From an uncultured Thermofilaceae archaeon (GTDB lineage Archaea > Thermoproteota > Thermoprotei > Thermofilales > Thermofilaceae), in NCBI GenBank assembly GCA_938036345.1, contig CALHPJ010000002.1, positions 62,001 to 126,000 on the forward strand: a stretch of DNA of 64,000 nt, in the 5' to 3' direction. Both the position numbers and the translations under genes were made by a program. Positions within the stretch are counted from its first letter, which is position 1. Each line of letters starts with the position of its first letter. The notes beneath the pieces are model-generated. The model was not told the origin of the DNA. It made no database searches and was given only the letters and a program-made list of their open reading frames with translations. Positions 16,924 to 26,241 of this stretch are shown one piece after another.

Positions 16924-19900
16924 GAAGCTGCTTCCTCATATCGTCCATGAACTTGTAATTGCTGCTGACCCATAGGGATTCGGATCCGGACAACCTCGTC
17001 AAAGTGACCAGGAATACGTGCCTCTTGACGCTTTTATCGAGCAGCGATGCTAACTCGACGGATTGCTGAACACCGGCTTCCACAGGCGAAAGCGCCACTT
17101 TCATCGAAAGCCTCCTAGAGGCGTAATCCGGTGCCTCAAGTTCCCTGACCACGTGCACACCCTCCTTTACCGCACCGGCGCCGCTGTAGTACTCGTAAAG
17201 GTAGGCAAGCATCCCCCTCACTTCCTCCTCGCTAGGCACGCTAACCGGCAGCGGTATTTCCCACCTATTCCCTCTGGGTTTAGTTGGCGGTTTCCACTTT
17301 CTCTCGAGAGATGGCGTGATTATTTTTGCAGCAAGTGTGGAGGGGTAAAGCACCGCGGCTAGAGAGGCCCCCATTATGGCTAGCGTGCCTACAACCGTGA
17401 AAGCGGAGGCGAAGTTGAAGATGTGCTCGAGGGGTAAAGCTCCTGCGAGGATCATCAGCTGCGTCATACCGTATCCGAGGAGGTAGCCGAGAACTACACC
17501 CACTATAACGTATACCAGCACTTCCGCTATGAAGAACACAGTGATTCCGAGTGGGGAGAGGCCCACTGCGCTCAGGATGAAAACCTCCCTGGTTCTTTCC
17601 TTGAGGTTACCCAGCATCATCACGGCGACGTTTAGCGCGCCGATTACCATCACAGCGATAACCATCTCCCACCCGCCGACGGCTAAGCTGGTGAATGTGG
17701 ACGAAACGTAAGCTGACCCGCTGTGCGAGAAGTAGAGGGGTATGTCGATGGCGAAAGCCAGCTCGCGGACCGTGGTTAGCAGAGAGTCGGAGGTCGCAGC
17801 CCCCTTGGGGATGAGGGCAATGGAGGCCACGTAACCGTTGAGCTCCAAAGCTTTACGATATGGTACTATGATTAGCCTGGAGATTCCGAGATTTGGCGGG
17901 GAAGCCCCCGCCTGGAGCGAAACCGCGATGTCCGGCGCTAACTGCGAGAAGTATATCGGGTCGGTCGGAGTCGGGCTGTAGCCGTCGGCTTCGAGCATCC
18001 TATCTACGAATTCCGGCGTGTCGATTATGCCGGTGACTACGAATTCCTCGCCGAGCAGGTGTATCCTGTCACCGATGGATACGCTGAGATTCTGGGCTAG
18101 GTACTTAGATACAACTGCGTAATTCCCTTCATCAAGGAAAATGCCAGCGCCGTCAGCAACGTTTCGGTACAGCAGCTCGTACTCCCTCGAGGTGATCCCG
18201 AGAATCGCGTTTACTGTCGCGTTCCTACCCTTTTCGCTCACCACTGGGAAGACAAGTGCCATGTATACCCTGTCCACCGGCGGGTAAATCCATGCTCGCG
18301 GTAAAACCTCGTAGCCAGGTCCGGCCATTGCCATTGCAACAGTGACAAGGTCGGTTGATAGGGTGTCCGGGGGCACGCCGCGCCCCTGCTTGAGTAGTAT
18401 CTGGTCGATGGAGGGTGCGTACCCATACCTCGGAACTGGCAGGGTAATCCTGGCTGGCATCAGCGACGTAAACGATGTGATAGCTATGGTCATCGCAACA
18501 ATGGTTACGAGCATGAGAGCCGTCCGCATAGGTCTCTTCCTAATGTACTCGCTACCCATCGAGAACGCGGTTATAGTGGTGTCAACCCTGCTAACCTCCG
18601 ACCGGTGGACGCCGAGGATCCTCCTCTCGATCCTGCTTCTCAGGGTTTCTCCCTCCGATCCCAGCATTATAATGGTGATCAGTAGTATGATCGTTATCAG
18701 CGAACCCACAAGCCCCAAAGCTATGTTGCTGAGAATAGCGAACGCCGGGTGGATCAGTAGGAAGAACCATAGGATAGCGGCCGCTAGCGCGGTCATCGCT
18801 GCGACCCTCTTTACCCCCTCACTGTGCAATGAGATTTTTTCGAGGAAGAACGCCGCGAAGGCGATTAGGGGGAACATGTAGAGCATCGACCGCGCCGCAT
18901 CGTTAACCAGGGGCATCACCTCGCTGCTATAGGCCTTGCTTGCGTACGCTCTAGCTACTAACGCGTGAGCGTACGCCTCATGGTATAACCCTGCTGAAAA
19001 CGCCTCCCTAGCCTTGTCTAAGTGCTCGCGCGCTTTGCTGAGCGTTAAGTCCGCGCTGGGGCTACCCACGTGCCTGTCTACGAAGTACTTGTATCTACCG
19101 CTTGAAACGTAGTACATGTCGCTAGCTACCCTGTAAGCTGTGAAAGCTACCCGGATGCTTTCCCCGGGCGATCCGATAAACCCGTACCCCTCAGTGTTTT
19201 CCGAAGTGGAGTTTGTGAGTAGCAAGAATTGCTGGAGGGCAGCCGTTCCAGCCGCGCTGGTGTAGCCCACAACAACGAATCGCACCCCAGGCTGAGCCCA
19301 AACCAGGGCTACGTTTTCCCAGCCGTTGCAGAAATACCCATAGCTGAGAGGTAAGCTTTTGCTAAGTAGATCATAGGGTTGGAGTATCACGGGAGCTTGC
19401 CTCCACCAGCCGAAGTAGCCTGTCCTAGGGTCGGGCATGCTGGGGGTGAGCAGCGTCGACGGCAGGTTAACATCGAACAGCTCCATCACAGTGGCAGGCG
19501 CCACGACGACAGTTAGATTTTCGTACTCGTGTAGAACGTTTATCACTTGGGCGAAGTTCTGCATACCGAATTGACCCAAATCCGTAGCCATGAGTATTGC
19601 CCCCTTATCGTCGAAAACCCACCCTCTCGCAATCCATCTCGAGAAAGGTACAGCGGTGCCTCCGCCAGCGACTCTCCCTGAATGCGGTATACCGCGGATA
19701 ACGAAGCGGCCCTCCTCATCGGCTCTTGTTATAACCTTGCTTAGCTTGTAAGTCGACGTTACTAGCTGCACTTCTACAATGGCGTTTGGAACTGGGCTGT
19801 ACCAGCCGGCGCTGAAATTGTACCTCATTACCCTACCGTAGAGCGTCGTGAACCCAGGGTAACCCCTCTCGGCGGCGAGATCGTAACGCGTAGGTCTGAT

Positions 19901-21349
19901 CAAGCTTTTGCTTATCTGCCACTCGCTGTTTAGCAACCCCAGAACTATGTACGTGGCTACTTCGAGGTAGGGCTTTAAAGCGGATACATTAGCGTACCGT
20001 CCGTCATCCACGGGCACGCCGACATATATCCTGCTAGAATGCCTGCTGGTTATCGAGAAGGAGGGTACCCCGCTTATGGATGCGGCCTCCGAGTCCAACA
20101 TATAGGGGATCGGTTCAGTCCCCCAGAACCCCACGTAGGAGAAGAACATGCTTACCAGAGCTGAGGGGGGAGCGCCCAGAACCGAGTTCGTATAGGTTCT
20201 CAGCGGTTCCTCGGCTAGAATAGCCTGGACTCTATTGGATATCCAGGCGAGCCTGGCGGGAAAGCCCCCGCTATGTATTGGGTTGCCGCCGTAGGTTGTG
20301 AAGTAGCTAGACTGCAGCATTTGAATGCCGTCTGAATCGCTGGAGAGCATGTCGAATCCTATGAAGCCCCATATAGTCGTTCTCCCGCTGAGGACTTCCT
20401 CGCTGAAGAAGTAATCCTCGACAAAGGCCCTGGCTCCCGCCAACGCCTGCCAATGGCCTGAGAGAAAAACTAGCCAGACTGTGTATCTGGGTCTATTTTC
20501 CTTCAAGTACCTAGCCAATTCGAGCAGGTAAGCAGGGGCTATAGCTTCAGCCTTGCTGGTCGATAAAGCTGGCACCACTGACCACGAGTCAAAGTGGGTC
20601 GCCAGGATGACTACATCTGAGGCGGAGCTCCCGTTAATGACCGCGATAATATTAACTGCCTCCACCTCCTTCCAGGTCATCCTAGATACTAGCCTGACTC
20701 TCGAAGCCCCCTCTATAAGCTTCCAGTTGTCCCTGCTTATGTAGACTCGTGGGAAGTTGAGAGGGGTCTCAAGGAACTTCTTATAGCATTCGTGGTACGT
20801 GGTTGAAACCGGCTCTACGAATATAACCGCCTTCGCGCCCAGCTTGGCGGCGTTGAGCCAGTTATCCTGCGAGTTGAATTCCATTGCAACTATGCTGCCC
20901 TCGATGTTTTTCCCGTTAAAATCGCTCAGCTCCCCTTTACCGACGTAGTGTAGCGGGCCCTCTAACCCCTCTGGCGGCGTTGCGGAGGGATTGACGCCAT
21001 TCGGATAGAGAGCGTGGACCTTGACCCGCAGGTACGCCGGCTCTAGAACCTCTATATACGCTTCCTCCTCGAGGGGTACGAGGACCTTATAGGTGTGATT
21101 GATCACTTTTAAGCCCAGCTCTTTGCTGAGGCGGGAGTAGATGAACTCTAAGGTTTTCTGGTAGCCCGGATACCCGGTCATTCTAGGGCCAAAGCTTGAG
21201 ATGATTTCCGCGTTTTCCCTTACCCGAGTGTAGTTCAGCCCAGTTAGCGAAACCTCCGGTTTACCGAAACTGAGAGTTGGGTAGGCTAACGCAACCAGTA
21301 CTATCAGAGCTGCGAGGTTGCAAACGAGCTTCCTCCTGGACACTTCCAT
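16862..21349 (-). CDS. Degenerate M28 peptidase domain fused to FtsX-type permease
   Basis: A 1495-residue protein. Order: signal/anchor (8-28), M28-type ectodomain with inserted PA-like region (about 30-480), beta domain resembling a carboxypeptidase regulatory fold (about 500-560), a further ectodomain, helical linker (770-810), membrane segments (about 820-895), the FtsX core (KRPMRTALMLVTIVAMTIAI at about 938-957, large loop, then segments ending near 1350) and a cytoplasmic tail. H252 and D254 of the M28 set are present, but the second Asp loop reads VPALSTSKAEA and the Glu-Glu site reads SGHWQALAG, so zinc catalysis is probably lost. No ABC ATPase is nearby. A TTAATAAGG element lies 26 bp before the ATG. 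Confidence 0.8.
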   Translation of the reverse strand: MEVSRRKLVCNLAALIVLVALAYPTLSFGKPEVSLTGLNYTRVRENAEIISSFGPRMTGYPGYQKTLEFIYSRLSKELGLKVINHTYKVLVPLEEEAYIEVLEPAYLRVKVHALYPNGVNPSATPPEGLEGPLHYVGKGELSDFNGKNIEGSIVAMEFNSQDNWLNAAKLGAKAVIFVEPVSTTYHECYKKFLETPLNFPRVYISRDNWKLIEGASRVRLVSRMTWKEVEAVNIIAVINGSSASDVVILATHFDSWSVVPALSTSKAEAIAPAYLLELARYLKENRPRYTVWLVFLSGHWQALAGARAFVEDYFFSEEVLSGRTTIWGFIGFDMLSSDSDGIQMLQSSYFTTYGGNPIHSGGFPARLAWISNRVQAILAEEPLRTYTNSVLGAPPSALVSMFFSYVGFWGTEPIPYMLDSEAASISGVPSFSITSRHSSRIYVGVPVDDGRYANVSALKPYLEVATYIVLGLLNSEWQISKSLIRPTRYDLAAERGYPGFTTLYGRVMRYNFSAGWYSPVPNAIVEVQLVTSTYKLSKVITRADEEGRFVIRGIPHSGRVAGGGTAVPFSRWIARGWVFDDKGAILMATDLGQFGMQNFAQVINVLHEYENLTVVVAPATVMELFDVNLPSTLLTPSMPDPRTGYFGWWRQAPVILQPYDLLSKSLPLSYGYFCNGWENVALVWAQPGVRFVVVGYTSAAGTAALQQFLLLTNSTSENTEGYGFIGSPGESIRVAFTAYRVASDMYYVSSGRYKYFVDRHVGSPSADLTLSKAREHLDKAREAFSAGLYHEAYAHALVARAYASKAYSSEVMPLVNDAARSMLYMFPLIAFAAFFLEKISLHSEGVKRVAAMTALAAAILWFFLLIHPAFAILSNIALGLVGSLITIILLITIIMLGSEGETLRSRIERRILGVHRSEVSRVDTTITAFSMGSEYIRKRPMRTALMLVTIVAMTIAITSFTSLMPARITLPVPRYGYAPSIDQILLKQGRGVPPDTLSTDLVTVAMAMAGPGYEVLPRAWIYPPVDRVYMALVFPVVSEKGRNATVNAILGITSREYELLYRNVADGAGIFLDEGNYAVVSKYLAQNLSVSIGDRIHLLGEEFVVTGIIDTPEFVDRMLEADGYSPTPTDPIYFSQLAPDIAVSLQAGASPPNLGISRLIIVPYRKALELNGYVASIALIPKGAATSDSLLTTVRELAFAIDIPLYFSHSGSAYVSSTFTSLAVGGWEMVIAVMVIGALNVAVMMLGNLKERTREVFILSAVGLSPLGITVFFIAEVLVYVIVGVVLGYLLGYGMTQLMILAGALPLEHIFNFASAFTVVGTLAIMGASLAAVLYPSTLAAKIITPSLERKWKPPTKPRGNRWEIPLPVSVPSEEEVRGMLAYLYEYYSGAGAVKEGVHVVRELEAPDYASRRLSMKVALSPVEAGVQQSVELASLLDKSVKRHVFLVTLTRLSGSESLWVSSNYKFMDDMRKQLLMWSSLPPAERKRYISIAAR

Positions 21350-21436
21350 GGCTGGAGTAAATCCTGGTACCCTTATTAAGGTTTTATATTTACTTCTGAC
21401 AAATACTTTTATAGGTCTTCCAACCCCCCTCCTCCA

Positions 21437-23353
21437 ATGTCCGGAAGCGATGATGCCGAATTCAAACCGGGGTACACGTGGAGAAGCTTGCTAGCCATGG
21501 TCTTGGCTGGATTGATCTTCATGCCGGCTTCAGTTTACCTTTGGCTAGCAGTCGGAGCCGGAGCCAGCACCGCTGCCACATACGTGACAGTGATACTCTT
21601 CAGCGCACTAGCTAGGATCTACGGCACCCAGCTATCCAGGCAGGAGCTGTTCATAATCTACTCTGTAGTGGGAGGTATTGGAGGCGCGATGCCGATGTTC
21701 TACTGGCTGGTTTTCAGAAGCTACTTTGTAACTAACCCGCTCAGCTTGGAGTTCACTATAGAGGGTAAACCGGTGAGGGATTTCGTACCGCATTGGATGG
21801 CGCCCCCTGCGACCTCCATTGCGCACGCGATGAGGACGTTCTTCACAGCCGACTGGTTACCGGCTATTACCGTTACAATCGTTTTCGCGATTCTCGGCCT
21901 TATAGCGGAGGTTTCGCTGGGCATGCTGTTTTCGTACCTTTACATCGAGATTGAACCGCTGCCGTTCCCCTTTGCCCAGATCGATGCCACGATGGTAAAC
22001 ACGCTGTACGAGCGGGAGCACGAGCGCATGCTTTACTTCTTCACGTCGTTGATCGGAGGGGCTATCTACGGCTCCCTGGTGTACCTGGTCCCCCTTCTCC
22101 TCGGGCCGCAGGCCGCCGTAATACCGTACCCCTTCATCGACTTCACACCGTATACGCAGTTCTTCCTCCCCGGCGCAGCGCTGGGCATAGCTACTGACCC
22201 AACTACTTTCCTTTACGGTATGGTGCTTACCCCAACGGTCACTTTCTCGATGATGCTGGGCTCCCTAGCTACATGGGTCTTCGGGAACACGTTAACTCTC
22301 ACGATGTTCAGGGATTTTTCACCGGAGTGGGTGAGGGAGTACGCCCCCGGCATGGGGCTTTTCCTGATTTTCCAGAGAGCCAGCCTGAGGCTTTGGCTCT
22401 CGACTTTCATGGGGCTGAGCTTTGGATTAGCCGCATTCGTGTTCGTCATAACGTGGAAGAGGCTGTCGAGCGCGCTGAAATCGCTATCAAGAATTAAGGA
22501 GGCAAAAGGAGGGCCGGGCTACCCCTCAGCCAGCTTCCTGCTATCGGCTTTCCTAGCTTCGACTCTCACAAGCGTAGCCACCTACTACTACCTTGTCCCA
22601 GGGATCCCGCTTTGGCTACCCCTCTTCGTTTCGGTGTTTTTGAGCTTTGTAATCGCCTTCCTCGGCGCCAGAATCTACGGCGAGCTCGGTTTAGCGTTTT
22701 CACCGGATTTCGTGTACAACATGTGGAAAACCGCAGTATACTTCAGCCCGTACCAGGGGTATGCCGGGTGGATCTTTACGCCGGTGATCGCCGGCTTTTC
22801 GACACCCTGGTACGTTAACGCTACGAAGGTAGCCTACTTGACCAGGACGAAGCCCATAGACTACTACAAGGCCGTTCTGACCTCGTTCGTTATAACGACT
22901 CTGCTCGGCCTGTTCTTTATGGACTTCTTCTGGAGGATGGCACCCATCCCATCCTTCGTTTACCCGTACGTGATGGGCCTCTGGCCAGCCTACGCCATCA
23001 GCGACTGCCTGTTCGCTACCAGGCATATAGCTGTGAAGCTTGACCAGATACTGGCTGGGATCGGTATCGCGCTGGCGGGGGGTTTCGGCAGCTTCATGCT
23101 GGCTAGAATCGGCGCGCCACTGAACCCGATCGCGCTGATAGGTGGGTGCTTCTCGCTGCCGCCCTACACCATAATGGTCTTCCTAATGTCGGTGTTGAGC
23201 AGGTATGTAGTGGCAAAAGCCATCGGCAGGGAGAGGTGGGAAAGCATAAAGGCAGTTTTCATAGCCGGCTTCCTAGCGGGCATGGGCATAATCGTCGCAT
23301 CAGGAGTCGCCCTAACATTGCTGTCTAAAGCATCCTGGGTTTGGCCTTGGTAG
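21437..23353 (+). CDS. Polytopic membrane protein, OPT-like (DUF6785-type pair, first)
   Basis: A 638-residue protein with roughly 14-16 hydrophobic segments. LYIEIEPLPFPFAQIDATMV in the middle resembles the conserved L-x-F-P region of oligopeptide transporters (OPT), and long aromatic-rich loops follow. I judge it a probable transporter, possibly for peptides or organic ligands, but the family link is from memory of weak motifs. It is followed 59 bp later by a larger protein of similar make-up. A CTTTTATAGG element lies 26 bp before the ATG, back to back with the promoter of the M28-FtsX gene. Confidence 0.6.
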   Translation: MSGSDDAEFKPGYTWRSLLAMVLAGLIFMPASVYLWLAVGAGASTAATYVTVILFSALARIYGTQLSRQELFIIYSVVGGIGGAMPMFYWLVFRSYFVTNPLSLEFTIEGKPVRDFVPHWMAPPATSIAHAMRTFFTADWLPAITVTIVFAILGLIAEVSLGMLFSYLYIEIEPLPFPFAQIDATMVNTLYEREHERMLYFFTSLIGGAIYGSLVYLVPLLLGPQAAVIPYPFIDFTPYTQFFLPGAALGIATDPTTFLYGMVLTPTVTFSMMLGSLATWVFGNTLTLTMFRDFSPEWVREYAPGMGLFLIFQRASLRLWLSTFMGLSFGLAAFVFVITWKRLSSALKSLSRIKEAKGGPGYPSASFLLSAFLASTLTSVATYYYLVPGIPLWLPLFVSVFLSFVIAFLGARIYGELGLAFSPDFVYNMWKTAVYFSPYQGYAGWIFTPVIAGFSTPWYVNATKVAYLTRTKPIDYYKAVLTSFVITTLLGLFFMDFFWRMAPIPSFVYPYVMGLWPAYAISDCLFATRHIAVKLDQILAGIGIALAGGFGSFMLARIGAPLNPIALIGGCFSLPPYTIMVFLMSVLSRYVVAKAIGRERWESIKAVFIAGFLAGMGIIVASGVALTLLSKASWVWPW

Positions 23354-23412
23354 GCAATTGCCTTAAAAACTTTACAATAAAGCTTAAGTAGGAGCTCTGT
23401 GACCCCCAATCA

Positions 23413-25521
23413 ATGGCAACCGAGACCCGAAAAGAGGTTGTCGAGTACCTGCCGGGTTTGACGAAGCGCTCGCTTGTAATCGGCATCCCGCTGCTGATAG
23501 TCTACGCCTACCTTTCGGTGATCACGGGCTTATACACGGATAAACCCGGGACGTTCGGGACGTTCATCCTACCGATGATATACCTGGTCTTCATCTTCGA
23601 GATCCTCGGCCGGGCAAACCCGAAGCTGAGGCTGACGCCGCAGGAGTGGGTGTTCGTATTCTCCCTCTTCACGTTCATGGGCATGCACAGCTACTTAACC
23701 ATGCACGCGGCGGCGCACATCAACCCACCCCAGTACCTCTGGAGCTGCATCCCGTGGGGGGACTACCTGGGCTTCACAACCGGAGGCTTGGAGAGCTACT
23801 GGAGCGCAGCCGTACCCGCTGTATCGGTGCCGCCCGAGCCGCTGCGCTTCGAGGTAGCCCGGATGATCCGCAGCGGCAGGGCTTTCGGCCAGGAGATCCC
23901 ATGGGGCGCCGTCCTCCAGCCCCTCCTCTACTGGGGCGCGGTGTACGTGTTCTACTGCTTGATCAGCGCGTGGGTCGCCTTCACTTTCGGCAAACCCTGG
24001 GTTGAGGAGGAGCGCCTAGTATTCCCGCTGGCCGTCCCCTCCCTCTACCTGTTCAGGGAGGCTTCCGAGATCTCAACTGGTAACAAGTCGAGGCTGTTCG
24101 ACTTCAGCATACCCCACACCAAGGTCTTCTGGGCAATGTTCGTCGTCGGAATCATCAGCGGTATAAACCCGATATTAGCCGAGCTGCTGCCAGCCTTCCC
24201 CATTGCAGCCTGGTGGGGAGAAACAAACCTGGCCCTACCGTTCTTGGCCAGCATGTGGCCGGGGATCTACGCAGCCGCGATATTCTTCATCCCGCAAATA
24301 GCGGTAGGGCTCGTGATGCCCAACGACGCGCTGATAACCTTGGTTCTCTGCTGGATAATCTTCGGGGTCCTCTACCAGGGCATCGCTGTGATGACGGGCA
24401 CAGTGCCGTACAACCCCGGTATGGAGTACGTGTGGCCCTGGGAGAGCTACCCCGGGGTTTGGATGCCGTTCCCGTACAGGTTTATCGCAGCTAACGGGGT
24501 CGGCCTAGCTATTGTCGTGTGGATGCTCTACAGGTACCGTAGGAGGTTCGCGGAGGTTTTCTCAACACTGTGGAAGCGGGACGTAGCTGAGCGCGGCCTA
24601 TCTCTGAGGCTCGCAACCATCCTGATGCTTATAGGCTTCTTCGGATGGTACGCCCTAATGCTCGCGGAGCAGGCCAGCCCGGTCGTAGCTTTACTAGTAC
24701 CGATCTGGGCGCTGCTATGGAACGTCTGCTACGCTAGGGTTTTCGCCGAAGTGTTCTGGCACGTCGGCACGGGCTGGGGCCATGCGTGGATCCCGACCTA
24801 CGAGTTCGGCAGGCTCGTGCACGGGTGGCGGGCGTACGACCAGGTTACCTGGGACAACCCGATGACCGACCCGGCGTGGTTCACCATAGCGAGGCATACG
24901 GCAAACCTACACAACTGGAACGTCTCGTTCAGCCCGCTAAGCGCGGGGCACCAAGTCACCCTCTACAAGCTCGCGTACGATTTGAGGATGAGGCTTACCG
25001 ATCTATTAGCGGCGATAATCATCGGCGCCCTAGTCTTCTCGTTCGTGGCTATGCCAATTGGGGCGTACTTCATCCTGCACACAAAAGGCGGCTTAGACGT
25101 CACAAACGCGGCAGGAGCAAGCTGGTGGCCGTGGATGGCGGCCGGCTGGTACCATAGGGGGTACTGGATGGGTGCTGGCATGACGCCCGACGTCGTGATG
25201 TGGCTGTTCTACGGCGTAGGCCTAGTGCTCGGCTTAGTATTCTACGTACTTAAGGCGAGGTTCGCGTGGTTCTGGTTCATCAACGTGCCGGCTCTGTACA
25301 TAGGCATGACGATCGTGACCTACATGTGGTTGACCTCCCTAATCGCTTTGATCATAAAGTTCGTGGCGATAAGGACTGTAGGCATCAAGCGGTACGAGGA
25401 GTACGCTACACCAACCTGCGCGGGCTGGATCCTCGGCTTCGGCGCCGGGTGGCTGCCCGCAGCGCTTGTCAACCTCTTCGCAGTCGTCCTACCAAGGTTA
25501 AGCGCGCTCTGGGTACCCTAA
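23413..25521 (+). CDS. Polytopic membrane protein, DUF6785/DUF6784-like (second)
   Basis: A 702-residue membrane protein with about 14 hydrophobic segments and long aromatic-rich loops containing PWVEEERLVFPLAVPSLYLF (about 196-215) and WGHAWIPTYEFGRLVHGWRA. The acidic-to-LVFPL segment is the part I associate with the DUF6785/DUF6784 proteins, which are uncharacterised and related in style to OPT carriers. Together with the preceding gene it may form a two-subunit transporter. GC content is high and codon use matches the neighbours. A CTTAAGTAGG element lies 26 bp before the ATG, so it also has its own promoter. Confidence 0.6.
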   Translation: MATETRKEVVEYLPGLTKRSLVIGIPLLIVYAYLSVITGLYTDKPGTFGTFILPMIYLVFIFEILGRANPKLRLTPQEWVFVFSLFTFMGMHSYLTMHAAAHINPPQYLWSCIPWGDYLGFTTGGLESYWSAAVPAVSVPPEPLRFEVARMIRSGRAFGQEIPWGAVLQPLLYWGAVYVFYCLISAWVAFTFGKPWVEEERLVFPLAVPSLYLFREASEISTGNKSRLFDFSIPHTKVFWAMFVVGIISGINPILAELLPAFPIAAWWGETNLALPFLASMWPGIYAAAIFFIPQIAVGLVMPNDALITLVLCWIIFGVLYQGIAVMTGTVPYNPGMEYVWPWESYPGVWMPFPYRFIAANGVGLAIVVWMLYRYRRRFAEVFSTLWKRDVAERGLSLRLATILMLIGFFGWYALMLAEQASPVVALLVPIWALLWNVCYARVFAEVFWHVGTGWGHAWIPTYEFGRLVHGWRAYDQVTWDNPMTDPAWFTIARHTANLHNWNVSFSPLSAGHQVTLYKLAYDLRMRLTDLLAAIIIGALVFSFVAMPIGAYFILHTKGGLDVTNAAGASWWPWMAAGWYHRGYWMGAGMTPDVVMWLFYGVGLVLGLVFYVLKARFAWFWFINVPALYIGMTIVTYMWLTSLIALIIKFVAIRTVGIKRYEEYATPTCAGWILGFGAGWLPAALVNLFAVVLPRLSALWVP

Positions 25522-25540
25522 ATTAAAATAAGTACAAGGG

Positions 25541-25550
25541 TTTTTTCTCT
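25541..25550 (+). terminator. T-run terminator after the membrane-protein pair
   Basis: TTTTTTCTCT follows the stop of the second membrane protein by about 20 bases, in the gap between two convergent genes. A pyrimidine run of this kind is the usual archaeal intrinsic terminator. No hairpin is needed or seen. Confidence 0.5.
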
Positions 25551-25568
25551 TCACCGCTTTCTACTCGA

Positions 25569-26198
25569 TTACCCTATCGATTTCTTACCGAGTTTAAGTA
25601 TCGCTAAAATTGCCTGGCAGTAAGCCCTTAACCTCCTGTAGCCGGTTACGGGTGGCAGAAGCCCCCTCCTCCTCATATCCCCTATCGTTGATTCGAGTTT
25701 CCTAGGTTCAATTTGGAGAAGTTCCGCCGCGCTTCTAAGGTCCTCGCTAGCGGCTACTGCCTCGAGCACCCTCAGGGCAGTGGGGTCCTCAAGCACGGAC
25801 AGCGTGGATACCAGCTCGGTAATCGCCTCCTCTACAGCCGCTTTGACTACGTAGAATAGCTCTTCCCCGTCAACTGCATAGAGGTCAGAGAGGAGTAATA
25901 CGTCGACGTTGAGCTTGCTAGCTAATGCCTCGGCCGACTTGTCGGAGAACCCGCGGGCGATGATCAATGGAGCTGCCCCTAGAAGCTCAGCGTTAATTTT
26001 AGCTTGCCGAACATCCGATACGCTCACTTTACCGGCTTTCACCTCTACAGCGTGCAGGCCGGTCGCGTCCTCGACCAGCAAGTCGACTTCGCCCACCTGC
26101 GTGCCCTCAACCATTACTGGGACACTTTCCCGCAGCACCTTATACCCCAATCCCTCGAGCAATCTCTTCGCGATCTCCACACTGGCTTTACCCCTCAT
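25569..26198 (-). CDS. RecB-family nuclease-like protein with C-terminal winged helix
   Basis: A 209-residue protein whose first 110 residues have the PD-(D/E)xK nuclease pattern: GEVDLLVED with D39, then HAVEVKAG with E52-x-K54, and a later helix with AKINAELLGA. The C-terminal part (about 140-200) looks like a winged helix (AAELLQIEPRKLESTIGDMR). Matches my recollection of COG4998-type predicted endonucleases. Possible roles are DNA repair or defence. A TTAATACTG block on the plus strand near 26228 would be its TATA, about 30 bp from the ATG. Confidence 0.72.
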   Translation of the reverse strand: MRGKASVEIAKRLLEGLGYKVLRESVPVMVEGTQVGEVDLLVEDATGLHAVEVKAGKVSVSDVRQAKINAELLGAAPLIIARGFSDKSAEALASKLNVDVLLLSDLYAVDGEELFYVVKAAVEEAITELVSTLSVLEDPTALRVLEAVAASEDLRSAAELLQIEPRKLESTIGDMRRRGLLPPVTGYRRLRAYCQAILAILKLGKKSIG

Positions 26199-26241
26199 AC
26201 AGCAACCCCGATGCTCTGCAGCTTAATACTGTTAGCGTAAG

